Positions 1-8,462 of a DNA stretch of 64,000 bases are shown here, piece by piece. A program made the position numbers and the translations under genes. The stretch lies in the NCBI RefSeq assembly GCF_020552705.1, contig NZ_JAJBZG010000002.1:682001-746000 (forward strand). Direction: 5' to 3'. Under the pieces are notes generated by a model, which saw only the letters and a program-made list of their open reading frames with translations, was not told the DNA's origin and searched no databases. The stretch comes from Christiangramia sediminis (GTDB lineage Bacteria > Bacteroidota > Bacteroidia > Flavobacteriales > Flavobacteriaceae). Position 1 is the stretch's first letter. The number at the start of each line of letters is the position of its first letter.

Positions 1-1
1 T

Positions 2-589
2 ACAAAACCTGAAATTGCAAACGCCGATCCAGTGACCGTACAGTCAGAGAATGGTATGGAAAAGGCATATTTTGCCAGTGGTTGTTTTTGGTGCGTAGAA
101 GCTGTTTATGAAAGTATTGAAGGTGTTGAGGAAGCAATCTCAGGATACGCCGGCGGCCATACTAAGAATCCAACTTACGAATCAAGTAACACCGGTAAAA
201 CAGGCCATGCGGAAGCGGTTGAAGTGATCTATGATCCGGAAGTGGTAAGCTTTAAGACTTTGGTTAAAGTATATTTTGGCTCCCAGGATCCCACCCAGGT
301 GAACGGCCAGGGACCAGATAGAGGTTCACAATATCGTTCCATTATTTTTTATCAGAATGCAGAACAGAAGAAAATTATAGAGGAAGTAAAAACTGAAGTG
401 GCGAAAGATTATGACGAACCAATTGCTGCTGAAATTTTACCTTTTCAAAAATTCTGGGTAGCTGAAGATTATCATCAGGATTACGAAGAGAACAATCCTC
501 AAAATCCTTATATCCAAAATGTTTCCATCCCAAGATTGAACAGGTTTAAAGAAAAATTTCCTGATTTACTTAAGGAAGATGCACATTAA
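2..589 (+). CDS. msrA: Peptide methionine-S-sulfoxide reductase MsrA (5' end outside window)
   Basis: Reduces methionine-S-sulfoxide in proteins or free methionine, using a thioredoxin-type reductant. The family active-site motif GCFWC is visible about 17 residues after a possible GTG start at 32, followed by the conserved AGGHTKNPTYE stretch and the DYHQDY motif near the C-terminus. The frame stays open without a stop to the left edge of the window. The GTG at 32 is therefore probably internal, and the true start, perhaps with a signal or lipoprotein leader, lies upstream. The catalytic domain is complete. It converges on kmo, sharing a bidirectional terminator. Identity is secure; the N-terminus is not. 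Confidence 0.93.
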   Translation, partial: TKPEIANADPVTVQSENGMEKAYFASGCFWCVEAVYESIEGVEEAISGYAGGHTKNPTYESSNTGKTGHAEAVEVIYDPEVVSFKTLVKVYFGSQDPTQVNGQGPDRGSQYRSIIFYQNAEQKKIIEEVKTEVAKDYDEPIAAEILPFQKFWVAEDYHQDYEENNPQNPYIQNVSIPRLNRFKEKFPDLLKEDAH

Positions 590-590
590 A

Positions 591-620
591 AAAAAGCTGT
601 CAAATGGCAGCTTTTTTTTT
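591..620. terminator. Bidirectional rho-independent terminator, msrA/kmo
   Basis: Stem AAGCTGTC / GGCAGCTT (one G-U pair) with an AAAT loop, preceded by an A-run and followed by a T-run, so it reads as a terminator on both strands. The T-run touches the kmo stop codon at 619-621. Confidence 0.85.
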
Positions 621-1962
621 ATTTTTTAATTAGATCTATAATTTTATCTTCAATTTCTTTACTATCCCACTTCTCCTCTATTTGAGGAATTTTCATCACC
701 TGATCCATAATTCCTCTTTGGTAATCTCCTATTTTTAAAGCTTCAGAATAAGCCTTGTCTGAAAATGTAACCCGGGAATACAAGGGAGCCCAAAGCTCGG
801 GATGTTCCTGAGCGAATTTCTTTTCGATCTTTTTTCTTAAAAGAAACATGGGATCTGCAGTTTTACTGCTCATCTCCATAAAATTACGGTAGCTCAACTC
901 GGCGATAGCATCTGCATTTGGTTTTCTTTCGGTTTGGTATTCTTCAAAAATCTGCTGCCAGTCGTTACCGTATTTATTAATTTTTTCGTTCAGAACCGAT
1001 ATATCCTCAAAGCCCGCATTCATGCCCTGTCCGTAGAAAGGCACGATAGCATGAGCAGAATCCCCCACAAGAGTAATTTTATCGAAATAGGACCATGGAA
1101 AGCATTTAATGGTTACCATAGCACTAGTTGGATTTTTAAAAAAATCCTTTTTTAAATTTGAAATTTCCTCTTTGATATCGGGAAAATAATTTTCAAAAAA
1201 CGCGTCTGCCTGTTGTTCGGTTTTTATACTTTCAAAAGAAGTCTCCCCTTCAAAAGGCATAAATAACGTACAGGTAAAGGTCCCATCAAGATTTGGCATC
1301 GCAATAAGCATAAAATTACCTCTAGGCCAGATGTGGAAAGAAGAATTATCTAGTTTATGAGAACCATCTTCATTAGCTAAAATGGTAAGTTCTTTATAGC
1401 CAACATCTATAAAATGTTGTGAATAATTGAACCTACTTTGGCGTTGCATTTTATGTCGCACCCTTGAAAAAGCACCGTCTGCTCCAAAAATAAGATCAAA
1501 CTGATATTCTTTCCAGACGCTTTTTTCAGACTCTCCCGTATAAAGCCTGGCTTTTTCCATATCTACATCCCAGATCTTTTCTTCAAAACGAAATTCAGCC
1601 CCGGCAGATTCTGCAAGATCAATCATTTTCCGGTTGAGAACACCTCTGGAAATAGAATAAATGGCTTCGCCTTCTTCTCCATATTTCTGGAAATAGACCT
1701 CTTGGCCTTCTACATGCATCGCCCTTTTATCCAATGGCAGGGCAAGATCCCTTATTTCATCTTCGATTCCGGCTTCACGCAAAGCTTTCCAGCCCCGGTT
1801 AGACATCGCAAGATTGATGGATCTGCCTGAAAACTGCACTTTCCGCACATCCGGTCTACGATCAAACACCGTTACTTTATGTCCTTGTTTTCTGAGGAAA
1901 ATAGCTAGCAATGATCCTACGAGTCCTGATCCTACTATAGCTACATCTTTTTCTTTTTGCAT
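619..1962 (-). CDS. kmo: Kynurenine 3-monooxygenase
   Basis: FAD-dependent hydroxylase converting L-kynurenine to 3-hydroxykynurenine with NADPH and O2, in tryptophan degradation. The N-terminal Rossmann motif GSGLVG (residues 11-16) binds FAD. The class A flavin-monooxygenase DG region lies around 156-169, and the GD motif in LVGDSAHAIVPFYGQGMNAG (about 298-317) contacts the flavin ribityl chain. The conserved Arg-Ser-Ile-Asn-Leu-Ala region typical of KMO is near residue 47. Length of 447 aa is normal for the family. The next pathway enzyme, kynU, is at 9183-10469 on the same strand but separated by about 7 kb of unrelated genes, so they are not one operon. Confidence 0.95.
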   Translation of the reverse strand: MQKEKDVAIVGSGLVGSLLAIFLRKQGHKVTVFDRRPDVRKVQFSGRSINLAMSNRGWKALREAGIEDEIRDLALPLDKRAMHVEGQEVYFQKYGEEGEAIYSISRGVLNRKMIDLAESAGAEFRFEEKIWDVDMEKARLYTGESEKSVWKEYQFDLIFGADGAFSRVRHKMQRQSRFNYSQHFIDVGYKELTILANEDGSHKLDNSSFHIWPRGNFMLIAMPNLDGTFTCTLFMPFEGETSFESIKTEQQADAFFENYFPDIKEEISNLKKDFFKNPTSAMVTIKCFPWSYFDKITLVGDSAHAIVPFYGQGMNAGFEDISVLNEKINKYGNDWQQIFEEYQTERKPNADAIAELSYRNFMEMSSKTADPMFLLRKKIEKKFAQEHPELWAPLYSRVTFSDKAYSEALKIGDYQRGIMDQVMKIPQIEEKWDSKEIEDKIIDLIKK

Positions 1963-2163
1963 AAATACGTTTGAAAATAAATCTGGGCAGCGGTTTAAAT
2001 TGCCTAAAGATCGTAGTTGTTTCTAATTGCGAAATTACTTAATTAATATGAAACAGGCCGCTATCTGCCAATATTAGGCAGGGCCCTAAGCATTAATCTT
2101 CATTTATAATTTAATTAACAGCGAAGAATAATCATAACCGGTAATTTTAATAAAAAATAAATT

Positions 2164-3276
2164 ATGGATACAGAAAAACAAGCCCTACTACAACCTTATA
2201 AGCTGGGAAACCTCAGCCTGAAGAACAGGATAATCATGGCTCCCATGACCAGAAGTCGTGCAGATAATCCAAAGAAAGTACCTACAGATATGCATGTGGA
2301 ATATTATAGGCAACGTGCCGGTGCCGGATTAATTATTACTGAAGGCTCCCAGGTTTCTGAGAGAGCTGTGGGTTATGTAAATACGCCAGGGATCCACACC
2401 GCTGAACAGGTTGAAGGATGGAAAAAAGTAACTGAAGCAGTGCATGAAGAAGACGGTAAGATTTTTATGCAGTTATGGCATGTGGGAAGAATTTCACACC
2501 CAAAATTCCACCATGGAGAAAAGCCATTAGCTCCAAGCGCCATAAACCCCAATGAACAGGTTTATACTCCTGAAGGTTTTGAAAAAACTACAGAACCAAA
2601 GGAAATGAGCATGCAAGAGATCCAGGAAACCATCCAGGAATTCAAACATGCCGCACAGATGGCCAAAGATGCTGGATTTGATGGTATAGAAATACATTCT
2701 TCTAATGGATATTTATTTCATCAATTTTTCAATAAAAATGCAAACCAGCGAACCGATGACTACGGTGGGAATATTCCCAACAGAGCTCGTTTTTTCTTTG
2801 ATGTTCTGGAAGCAGTAAGTGAAGTATGGCCGGAAAATCAAATTGGATGCAGGTTTAACCCCTCACTTCATAAATCCTTCGGAATTGTTGCAAGTGAAGA
2901 AAGTATACCAACCTTTGATTATATAATCGAAAAACTGAATGCATACGATCTTGCCTACGTGCACCTTTCAGAACCATTTACAGATGTAAGCTATGTTCCA
3001 TACCTGGAAACTGAAATCGCCAGGCATTACAGAAAGATCTATAAAGGAACATTAATGATCAATAATGGATTTGATCGTGAATCTGGGAACAAGGTAATTG
3101 AGGCGGGAGATGCAGATTTAGTTGCGTATGCCAAGTGGTTCATTTCCAATCCCGATCTTCCTAAAAGATTTGAGAATAAATGGCCTTTAGCCGAATTTGA
3201 TCAAGATACATTCTATACCCCTGGAAAAGAAGGATACACAGATTATCCGGTTTACGAAGAAGAAAAAGTATCATAA
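2164..3276 (+). CDS. Old Yellow Enzyme family alkene reductase (NemA-like)
   Basis: FMN-dependent, NAD(P)H-using reductase of activated C=C bonds (N-ethylmaleimide or 2-cyclohexenone type substrates). The 370-aa (beta/alpha)8 barrel begins with the standard LxNRIIMAPMTR motif. The substrate-binding His/Asn pair is in IHSSNGYLFHQFF (His178, Asn181), followed by NANQRTDDYGG at about 191-201. The usual HGANGYLxxQF is altered to HSSNGYLFHQF, a minor variation. A possible -7 box TAATTTTA lies at 2142-2149. The physiological substrate cannot be told from sequence; roles in detoxification or oxidative stress are typical for the family. Confidence 0.92.
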   Translation: MDTEKQALLQPYKLGNLSLKNRIIMAPMTRSRADNPKKVPTDMHVEYYRQRAGAGLIITEGSQVSERAVGYVNTPGIHTAEQVEGWKKVTEAVHEEDGKIFMQLWHVGRISHPKFHHGEKPLAPSAINPNEQVYTPEGFEKTTEPKEMSMQEIQETIQEFKHAAQMAKDAGFDGIEIHSSNGYLFHQFFNKNANQRTDDYGGNIPNRARFFFDVLEAVSEVWPENQIGCRFNPSLHKSFGIVASEESIPTFDYIIEKLNAYDLAYVHLSEPFTDVSYVPYLETEIARHYRKIYKGTLMINNGFDRESGNKVIEAGDADLVAYAKWFISNPDLPKRFENKWPLAEFDQDTFYTPGKEGYTDYPVYEEEKVS

Positions 3277-3365
3277 TTTTATTATAAAGCTGCTTTAAAA
3301 GCTGTTAAGAATTTTTGGACCAGCTAAATGTTACGGTAACTTAGACTAACTAAAAAATATAAATT

Positions 3366-3611
3366 ATGGATCAGGCGAAACTTGACCACATGAGGTCTAC
3401 TTTAAATAAGCTGGAGGATATTAAAAATACTCAGAGTAGTATTATCGATAAAATAAATCATGTAATCACAGATCTATTTGAACATCCGGATAAAAACCTG
3501 GAGAAAGTGATGGAAGATGCACACCAGAAAGCTTCAGACAATATTGATGCAGTAAGAGAGGCGATGGAAGAATATGAGATGGAGATCAATAAAATGGAGA
3601 ATCAGGATTAA
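3366..3611 (+). CDS. Small acidic, probably helical protein of unknown function
   Basis: 81 aa, rich in Glu, Asp, Lys, Met and Gln with heptad-like spacing of Leu, Ile and Met, so probably a helical coiled coil. It has no Cys, signal peptide or membrane segment and is predicted cytoplasmic. I do not recognise the family. It stands alone between its own upstream region, which holds a GTTACGGTAAC palindrome at 3330-3340, and a downstream terminator at 3658-3686. The start is the only reasonable ATG. It could be a small stress or DNA-binding adaptor, but nothing in the sequence proves that. Confidence 0.7.
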   Translation: MDQAKLDHMRSTLNKLEDIKNTQSSIIDKINHVITDLFEHPDKNLEKVMEDAHQKASDNIDAVREAMEEYEMEINKMENQD

Positions 3612-3657
3612 TTTAAAGGTACATTAACAGGCTTTTAAAAGAGCAATCAATAAATTG

Positions 3658-3686
3658 AGGTCAGTCTAATAAACTGACCTTTTTTT
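3658..3686 (+). terminator. Rho-independent terminator abutting the next start codon
   Basis: Perfect 8-bp stem AGGTCAGT / ACTGACCT (3658-3665 and 3673-3680), 7-nt loop, then six T. The ATG of the flavin reductase follows the T-run directly at 3687. Confidence 0.8.
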
Positions 3687-4337
3687 ATGAAGCATATCAG
3701 CGCCAGGGAGATCAAAACAATGGAAAAGATCTTCCGATTGAATTTAATAAACAGTTGCACAGGTTATAAATCTGCTAATCTTATTGCTACAAAATCTAAA
3801 AACGGAAATTCCAATGTTGCGGTTTTTAGTTCGGTTACACATATGGGCAGTAATCCTGCTATGTTAGGATTTGTGACCAGGCCTTTAAGTGTAGCCAGGA
3901 ATACTTACGATAATATAAAAGCCACCTCTTTTTTCACGGTGAACCATATCCATGAAAAAATGATCGAAAAAGCTCATCAGACTGCTGCAAAATATGATGA
4001 GGATATTTCAGAATTTCTTAAAACCGGATTAAGCGAAGAATATCTAGACGATTTTCACGCTCCATATGTTAAGCAATCTGAGATCAAATTAGGTTGTAAA
4101 TATCTAAATGAATATGAAATTAAAGAAAATGACACCCTTTTAGTTGTAGCATCTATAGAGCATATCTACTTTGATGAAGGAATTCAAATGCCCGACGGAT
4201 GGCTTCGCCTTGACGATGCCGGAACCGTTACTGTTAATGGATTAGATGGATATTCTCTACCCAGCCTGCTGGACAGGTTCCATTACGCGAGACCAGGACA
4301 GGAGGTGAAATCATTCTTTAGCGATGAAAATAAATAA
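3687..4337 (+). CDS. Flavin reductase-like FMN-binding split-barrel protein
   Basis: 216-aa protein of the flavin reductase-like (FMN-binding split barrel) family. These proteins bind FMN and reduce it with NAD(P)H or act as flavin-dependent oxidoreductases. The fold's conserved elements are visible: a Ser/Asn/Gly-rich strand ([19 protein letters not shown]), the phosphate-binding [11 protein letters not shown] and the [13 protein letters not shown] segment. The start directly follows a terminator T-run, so there is essentially no leader with a ribosome site. Its TAA overlaps the ATG of the DUF2256 gene by one base (TAATG). That places it first in a photolyase/cryptochrome cassette, where it might supply or handle reduced flavin (inference). 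Confidence 0.85.
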   Translation: MKHISAREIKTMEKIFRLNLINSCTGYKSANLIATKSKNGNSNVAVFSSVTHMGSNPAMLGFVTRPLSVARNTYDNIKATSFFTVNHIHEKMIEKAHQTAAKYDEDISEFLKTGLSEEYLDDFHAPYVKQSEIKLGCKYLNEYEIKENDTLLVVASIEHIYFDEGIQMPDGWLRLDDAGTVTVNGLDGYSLPSLLDRFHYARPGQEVKSFFSDENK

Positions 4338-4477
4338 TGAGGCATGTGAAAAAGGAAAATCTTCCTGAAAAAATATGCCTGGTTTGCAAAAGGCCTTTTA
4401 GTTGGCGAAAGAAGTGGGAAAAAAATTGGGAAGAAGTCAAATATTGCAGTGATCAATGCCGAAAAAACAAAAAATGA
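4337..4477 (+). CDS. DUF2256 domain-containing small zinc-ribbon-like protein
   Basis: A 46-aa protein. Two Cys pairs (CLVC at residues 14-17, and C37/C41 in CSDQC) flank a [14 protein letters not shown] core. This is the hallmark of DUF2256, a small probable zinc-binding family often encoded next to photolyases and cryptochromes. The ATG overlaps the stop of the flavin reductase by one base. The TGA lies inside the start region of the cryptochrome gene (ATGA at 4474-4477), so all three are probably translationally coupled. Function is unknown; a role in cofactor loading or light-dependent repair is only suggested by context. Confidence 0.88.
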   Translation: MRHVKKENLPEKICLVCKRPFSWRKKWEKNWEEVKYCSDQCRKNKK

Positions 4478-5763
4478 GCACAGGTCTTGTCTGGTTTAGA
4501 AATGATCTAAGAATTACAGATCATGAAGCTTTGAAGGAAGCATGTATAAACCATGAAAAAGTTATTGGAGTGTATTTCTTTGATCCCAGGCATTTTCAGA
4601 AAACAAGATTTGGTTTTCCTAAAACCGGCAAATTCCGGGCAAAATTTTTAATTGAAAGTATCCAGGATTTAAACAATAAGCTTGAATCCCTCAATATATC
4701 TCTGTTGGTTTATCAGAAAAAACCGGAAGATTTAATTGCAGACCTGGTTTCAAAATATGAGATTCAATCCATATATTTTCAGGAAGAATGGACTTCTGAA
4801 GAAAAAGATGTGGAAAAAGCAGTAAGAGCTGTGGTTCCAAAATTAGAATTTCATTCTTATCATCAGCAATTTTTATATCATCCTGAAGATATTCCTTTTG
4901 CTTCATTTCAAAAGATCCCCCGTGTTTTTACTGAATTTAGAAAAGCCTGCGAAAAGCAAATCAGTATAAGGCCATTAACGAGTGCTCCTACTCCACTGCA
5001 TCCTTCAAATTTGCTTGATGAAAATTCAATCATTCCCGGACTGGAAGAGCTTGGGCTTTCTGAATTTGAAACAGACTCCAGAACGGCATTTCCATTTAAA
5101 GGTGGAGAAAAACAGGCCCTGAAAAGAGTAGAGACGTACTTCTGGAAAACAAAAAATCTTTCAGCATATAAAGAAACCAGAAACGGACTGATTGGTGAAG
5201 CTTATAGTTCAAAACTCTCTGCCTGGCTGGCAAATGGTTCAATTTCACCAAAACAGATCTATTACGAAGTGAAAAAATATGAAAAGGAGATCACCAGTAA
5301 CCAAAGTACTTACTGGCTGATATTGGAACTCATATGGAGAGACTTTTTTAAATATGTTTCCCTAAAACATGGAAATAAGATTTTTCATTTGAAAGGAATT
5401 TTAGAGAAAGATCTAAAATGGAATTATGATGATCTACAATTAAAGGATTGGATTGATGGTAATACTTCAGAAGTATTTATAAATGCGAATATGAAAGAAA
5501 TTGCAGCTACTGGATTTATGAGCAACCGTGGCAGGCAAAATGTAAATAGTTTCTGGGCAAAAGAACTACAACAGGACTGGCGAGTAGGCGCTTCCTATTT
5601 TGAGAGTCAGCTAATAGATTATGACGTGCATAGCAATTGGGGCAACTGGATGTATAATAGCGGAGTTGGGAATGATCCCAGAGACCGCAAGTTTAATATT
5701 AAGAGCCAGGCAGACAGATACGACCCCAACCAGGAATACCAGAACTTATGGCTGAACGACTAA
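4474..5763 (+). CDS. DASH-family cryptochrome / photolyase
   Basis: Blue-light flavoprotein with an N-terminal Rossmann antenna-binding domain (starting [15 protein letters not shown]) and a C-terminal helical FAD domain. The DASH-type segment [18 protein letters not shown] and the C-terminal [20 protein letters not shown] are clear FAD-site signatures. DASH proteins repair cyclobutane dimers mainly in single-stranded DNA and may signal. Two starts are possible: ATG 4456 (435 aa) and ATG 4474 (429 aa). I prefer 4474 because it forms an ATGA overlap with the upstream DUF2256 stop and leaves the usual short leader before the first strand. The end overlaps the next photolyase gene by 16 nt. Confidence 0.93.
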   Translation: MSTGLVWFRNDLRITDHEALKEACINHEKVIGVYFFDPRHFQKTRFGFPKTGKFRAKFLIESIQDLNNKLESLNISLLVYQKKPEDLIADLVSKYEIQSIYFQEEWTSEEKDVEKAVRAVVPKLEFHSYHQQFLYHPEDIPFASFQKIPRVFTEFRKACEKQISIRPLTSAPTPLHPSNLLDENSIIPGLEELGLSEFETDSRTAFPFKGGEKQALKRVETYFWKTKNLSAYKETRNGLIGEAYSSKLSAWLANGSISPKQIYYEVKKYEKEITSNQSTYWLILELIWRDFFKYVSLKHGNKIFHLKGILEKDLKWNYDDLQLKDWIDGNTSEVFINANMKEIAATGFMSNRGRQNVNSFWAKELQQDWRVGASYFESQLIDYDVHSNWGNWMYNSGVGNDPRDRKFNIKSQADRYDPNQEYQNLWLND

Positions 5764-7295
5764 AAACACTACGCCTCATCCTGGGCGACCAACTTAATTA
5801 TCAGCACAGCTGGTTTAAAGAAGAACAGGAGAACATCACCTATGTGATGATGGAAATGCACCAGGAGACAGATTATGTTGTGCATCATATTCAGAAAGTA
5901 ATTGGTTTCTTCAGTGCTATGAGAAATTTTTCTAAACATTTAGAAGAAAGAGATCATCAGGTGATTTACTTCAAAATAAATGATGATCATAATACTCAGG
6001 ATCTTGAGAAGAACCTCAAACATCTTATAACTAAAGATAATTTTGAAAAATTCGAATTTCAACTCCCTGATGAGTATCGATTAGATGAGCAACTAAATAA
6101 GATCTGCAAAGGTCTTGATATAGAATCTGAATCTTTTGATACAGAGCATTTCTTTACCAGGAGAGATGAACTTGAAAACTATTTCAAAGGTAAAAAGCAA
6201 ATGGTCATGGAGTATTTCTATCGGGATATGCGGAAGAAACATGATATCCTAATGGTTAATACGAAGGATCCGCAAGGTGGGAAATGGAATTTTGATAAAT
6301 CGAATAGAAAGAAGTGGAAAGGAACCCCTGAAATTCCTCACGAACGTGGTTTTCGAAAGAATGTAATTGATATTCTAGAAGAAATACAAAAAGCTGAAAT
6401 TAAGACCATGGGAACTGTAAATGCAGAAAATTACAATTGGCCTACTTCCCGCGAGGATGCACTTTCAGTATTAAATTATTTCTGTAAAAATTTATTGCTA
6501 CATTTTGGCGATTTTCAGGATGCCCTCCACACCGATGAGACCTATCTTTTTCATTCCAGATTATCCTTCAGTTTAAACACCAAATTGATAAGCCCCAGAG
6601 AAGTTATTGACAGTGTAATTGACTATTACCATGATCACAAAGAAGAAATAGACATCTCGCAAGTTGAAGGTTTTGTAAGGCAAATTCTGGGATGGAGGGA
6701 GTATATGAGAGGAATTTACTGGAAAGAAATGCCTGGGTATAAAAGATCGAATAAACTGGATAACCAAAATACTCTTCCAGCTTTCTATTGGAATGCGGAT
6801 ACCAAAATGAACTGCCTGCACCATGCTATTAAAAATAGTCTTGAGAATGCTTATGCACACCACATTCAACGCCTAATGATCACTGGCAACTACGCACTAC
6901 TTACGGAAACCAATCCCGATGAAGTAGATAAATGGTATTTAGGCATTTATATAGACGCGATAGAATGGGTTGAAATTACGAATACAAGAGGAATGAGCCA
7001 GTTCGCAGATGGAGGAATTGTGGCCACAAAACCATACGTTTCAAGCGGTAGTTACATCAATAAAATGAGTAATTATTGCAAAGACTGTCATTATAATGTG
7101 AACCAAAAGACCGGTGAAAACTCCTGTCCTTTTAACAGTCTTTACTGGAATTTTCTGGATTCAAAAAGAGAAATATTCAGAGATAACCAACGGATGAAAA
7201 TGATGTACAGCCTACTGGATAAAAAGGCTGCGGAAGAACTGGAAGAAATCAGGGAGAGAGCCAGAACCATAATTCAGCAGCCTGCTGATTTTTAG
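5748..7295 (+). CDS. Fe-S cluster (6-4) photolyase-like protein (PhrB/CryPro family)
   Basis: 515-aa member of the deoxyribodipyrimidine photolyase-related family, whose studied bacterial members are (6-4) photolyases with FAD, a lumazine antenna and a [4Fe-4S] cluster. The start is the family-typical TLRLILGDQLN. The four expected cluster cysteines are present: one in MNCLHHAIKNSLENAYAHH, and three in the C-terminal NYCKDCHYNVNQKTGENSCPF. The HHIQRLMITGNYALL segment is the FAD-pocket signature. It overlaps the DASH gene by 16 nt in another frame and is surely co-transcribed. The cluster and chromophore assignments follow family knowledge, not direct evidence. Confidence 0.92.
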   Translation: MAERLKTLRLILGDQLNYQHSWFKEEQENITYVMMEMHQETDYVVHHIQKVIGFFSAMRNFSKHLEERDHQVIYFKINDDHNTQDLEKNLKHLITKDNFEKFEFQLPDEYRLDEQLNKICKGLDIESESFDTEHFFTRRDELENYFKGKKQMVMEYFYRDMRKKHDILMVNTKDPQGGKWNFDKSNRKKWKGTPEIPHERGFRKNVIDILEEIQKAEIKTMGTVNAENYNWPTSREDALSVLNYFCKNLLLHFGDFQDALHTDETYLFHSRLSFSLNTKLISPREVIDSVIDYYHDHKEEIDISQVEGFVRQILGWREYMRGIYWKEMPGYKRSNKLDNQNTLPAFYWNADTKMNCLHHAIKNSLENAYAHHIQRLMITGNYALLTETNPDEVDKWYLGIYIDAIEWVEITNTRGMSQFADGGIVATKPYVSSGSYINKMSNYCKDCHYNVNQKTGENSCPFNSLYWNFLDSKREIFRDNQRMKMMYSLLDKKAAEELEEIRERARTIIQQPADF

Positions 7296-7395
7296 CACCT
7301 AAAGTTAAATCAAGGTTAAATGAGCTCATACCGCTGCATCTATTATCTAAATTAGTACTAGAATTAATCAATAAACTAATCAAATATTAACCAAC

Positions 7396-7414
7396 GGCAA
7401 GCATTGTGCCTGCC
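7396..7414 (+). repeat. Small hairpin in leader of the 51-aa membrane protein
   Basis: Inverted repeat GGCAAGCA-TTG-TGCCTGCC (8-bp stem, one mismatch), 16 nt before the start codon at 7431. The rest of 7296-7430 shows nothing else recognisable. Confidence 0.4.
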
Positions 7415-7430
7415 TTAAAATCAACCTGAC

Positions 7431-7586
7431 ATGAGAGATTTAATTTGGCTTATTATCGTTTTACTGGTAATTGGATGGCTTGTAGGATATTTTGCATTCC
7501 CAGACCTTGGAAGCATTATTCACATTTTAATAGTACTGGCCGTTATCCTTATACTTTATAAGTTACTAACGGGAAGACGACTGTAA
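7431..7586 (+). CDS. lmo0937-family small membrane protein
   Basis: 51-aa protein. A hydrophobic segment at about residues 4-20 is followed by a short FPDLGS turn, a second segment (IIHILIVLAVILILYKLL) and a basic end TGRRL. This two-helix pattern with the GxIIHILIV core is that of the lmo0937 (DUF5670) family, widespread small inner-membrane proteins of unknown function that are often stress-induced. It stands alone between the photolyase cassette and a strong terminator, with about 135 nt of its own upstream region, so it probably has its own promoter. Confidence 0.85.
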   Translation: MRDLIWLIIVLLVIGWLVGYFAFPDLGSIIHILIVLAVILILYKLLTGRRL

Positions 7587-7607
7587 ATAGTTGAAAATTT
7601 TATACAA

Positions 7608-7634
7608 CCCTTTGAGCAATCAAAGGGTTTTTTT
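7608..7634 (+). terminator. Rho-independent terminator
   Basis: Perfect 8-bp stem CCCTTTGA / TCAAAGGG with a GCAA tetraloop and seven T, 21 nt after the 51-aa membrane protein gene. Confidence 0.92.
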
Positions 7635-7666
7635 GTTTAAATCCATTCATGGATAAAATTTAAAAT

Positions 7667-8425
7667 ATGTGGAAACTGGAAAATAAAAAAGCGCTTGTTA
7701 CTGGTGGCTCCAAAGGAATAGGAAAGGCCACCGTTATTGAATTTTTAGAACTGGGAGCTGAAGTTCTATTTACGGCCAGAAATGAGAAAGAAGTTTATTC
7801 CTTGGAAACTGAACTCAGAAAGAATGGCTACAAAGTGACAGGTTTGGTAGCCGATTCCGCAAAATCTAAGGATATAGAAAAAATTAAAGACTGGATAGAA
7901 GAAAACTGGAAGAGCTTAGATATCCTGGTCAATAATGCTGGTATCAACATCCGGAAAAAAGCAAATGATTACTCAGAAGAAGAGTTTCGAAAAGTTTTAG
8001 AGATCAACCTTATCGCTCCCTTCGAGATTAGCAGGAAACTTTATCCATTCTTAAAGAATTCAGAAAAAGCATCCATTATAAATGTAGCATCTTCAGCAGC
8101 TACACAAGACGTTGGCACTGGAACCCCTTATGCCATGTCTAAAGCCGGTCTTTTACAACAGTCCAGAAGCCTGGCGGTTGAATGGGCTGCAGATAATATA
8201 AGAGTAAATTCAGTTTCTCCCTGGTTTACCAAAACTCCCCTAACAGAAGGCTATCTTCATAATGAAGAAAAAATGCGTTCCATATTAGAACGGACTCCTT
8301 TGAATCGTGTTGCTGAAGCCAAAGAAATATCATCTATTATAAGCTTTCTGGCCATGGACAAATCATCTTTTATTATGGGTCAAAATATCATTGCCGATGG
8401 CGGAATGAGCATAACTGCTTTGTAA
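7667..8425 (+). CDS. SDR-family oxidoreductase
   Basis: 252-aa classical short-chain dehydrogenase/reductase. It has the cofactor motif TGGSKGIG at residues 12-19, an NNAG motif in ILVNNAGINIRKK, a catalytic Ser in VASSAAT and YAMSK (Tyr-x-x-x-Lys). A C-terminal ADGG motif typical of the family is present. The sequence resembles the tropinone-reductase-like branch, but the substrate is unknown. It lies 22 nt upstream of a lipoprotein gene that has its own -7-like box, so co-transcription is uncertain. SDR genes are sometimes found near cryptochrome cassettes, but here a terminator separates them. Confidence 0.9.
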   Translation: MWKLENKKALVTGGSKGIGKATVIEFLELGAEVLFTARNEKEVYSLETELRKNGYKVTGLVADSAKSKDIEKIKDWIEENWKSLDILVNNAGINIRKKANDYSEEEFRKVLEINLIAPFEISRKLYPFLKNSEKASIINVASSAATQDVGTGTPYAMSKAGLLQQSRSLAVEWAADNIRVNSVSPWFTKTPLTEGYLHNEEKMRSILERTPLNRVAEAKEISSIISFLAMDKSSFIMGQNIIADGGMSITAL

Positions 8426-8439
8426 ATAGCAATATTTAC

Positions 8440-8447
8440 TATCTTTA
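8440..8447 (+). promoter_or_regulatory. Probable -7 box of the following lipoprotein gene
   Basis: TATCTTTA, one mismatch to the Bacteroidota -7 consensus TAnnTTTG. It ends directly before an ATG at 8448, which argues that translation begins at the next ATG (8463). Confidence 0.5.
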
Positions 8448-8462
8448 ATGAAAACTAATCCT

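Noticed and set aside
5748-5763. Overlap of the two photolyase genes as a sign of a frameshifted fusion
   Set aside because: Both proteins are full length with their own termini and belong to different families; the 16-nt overlap is ordinary gene packing.
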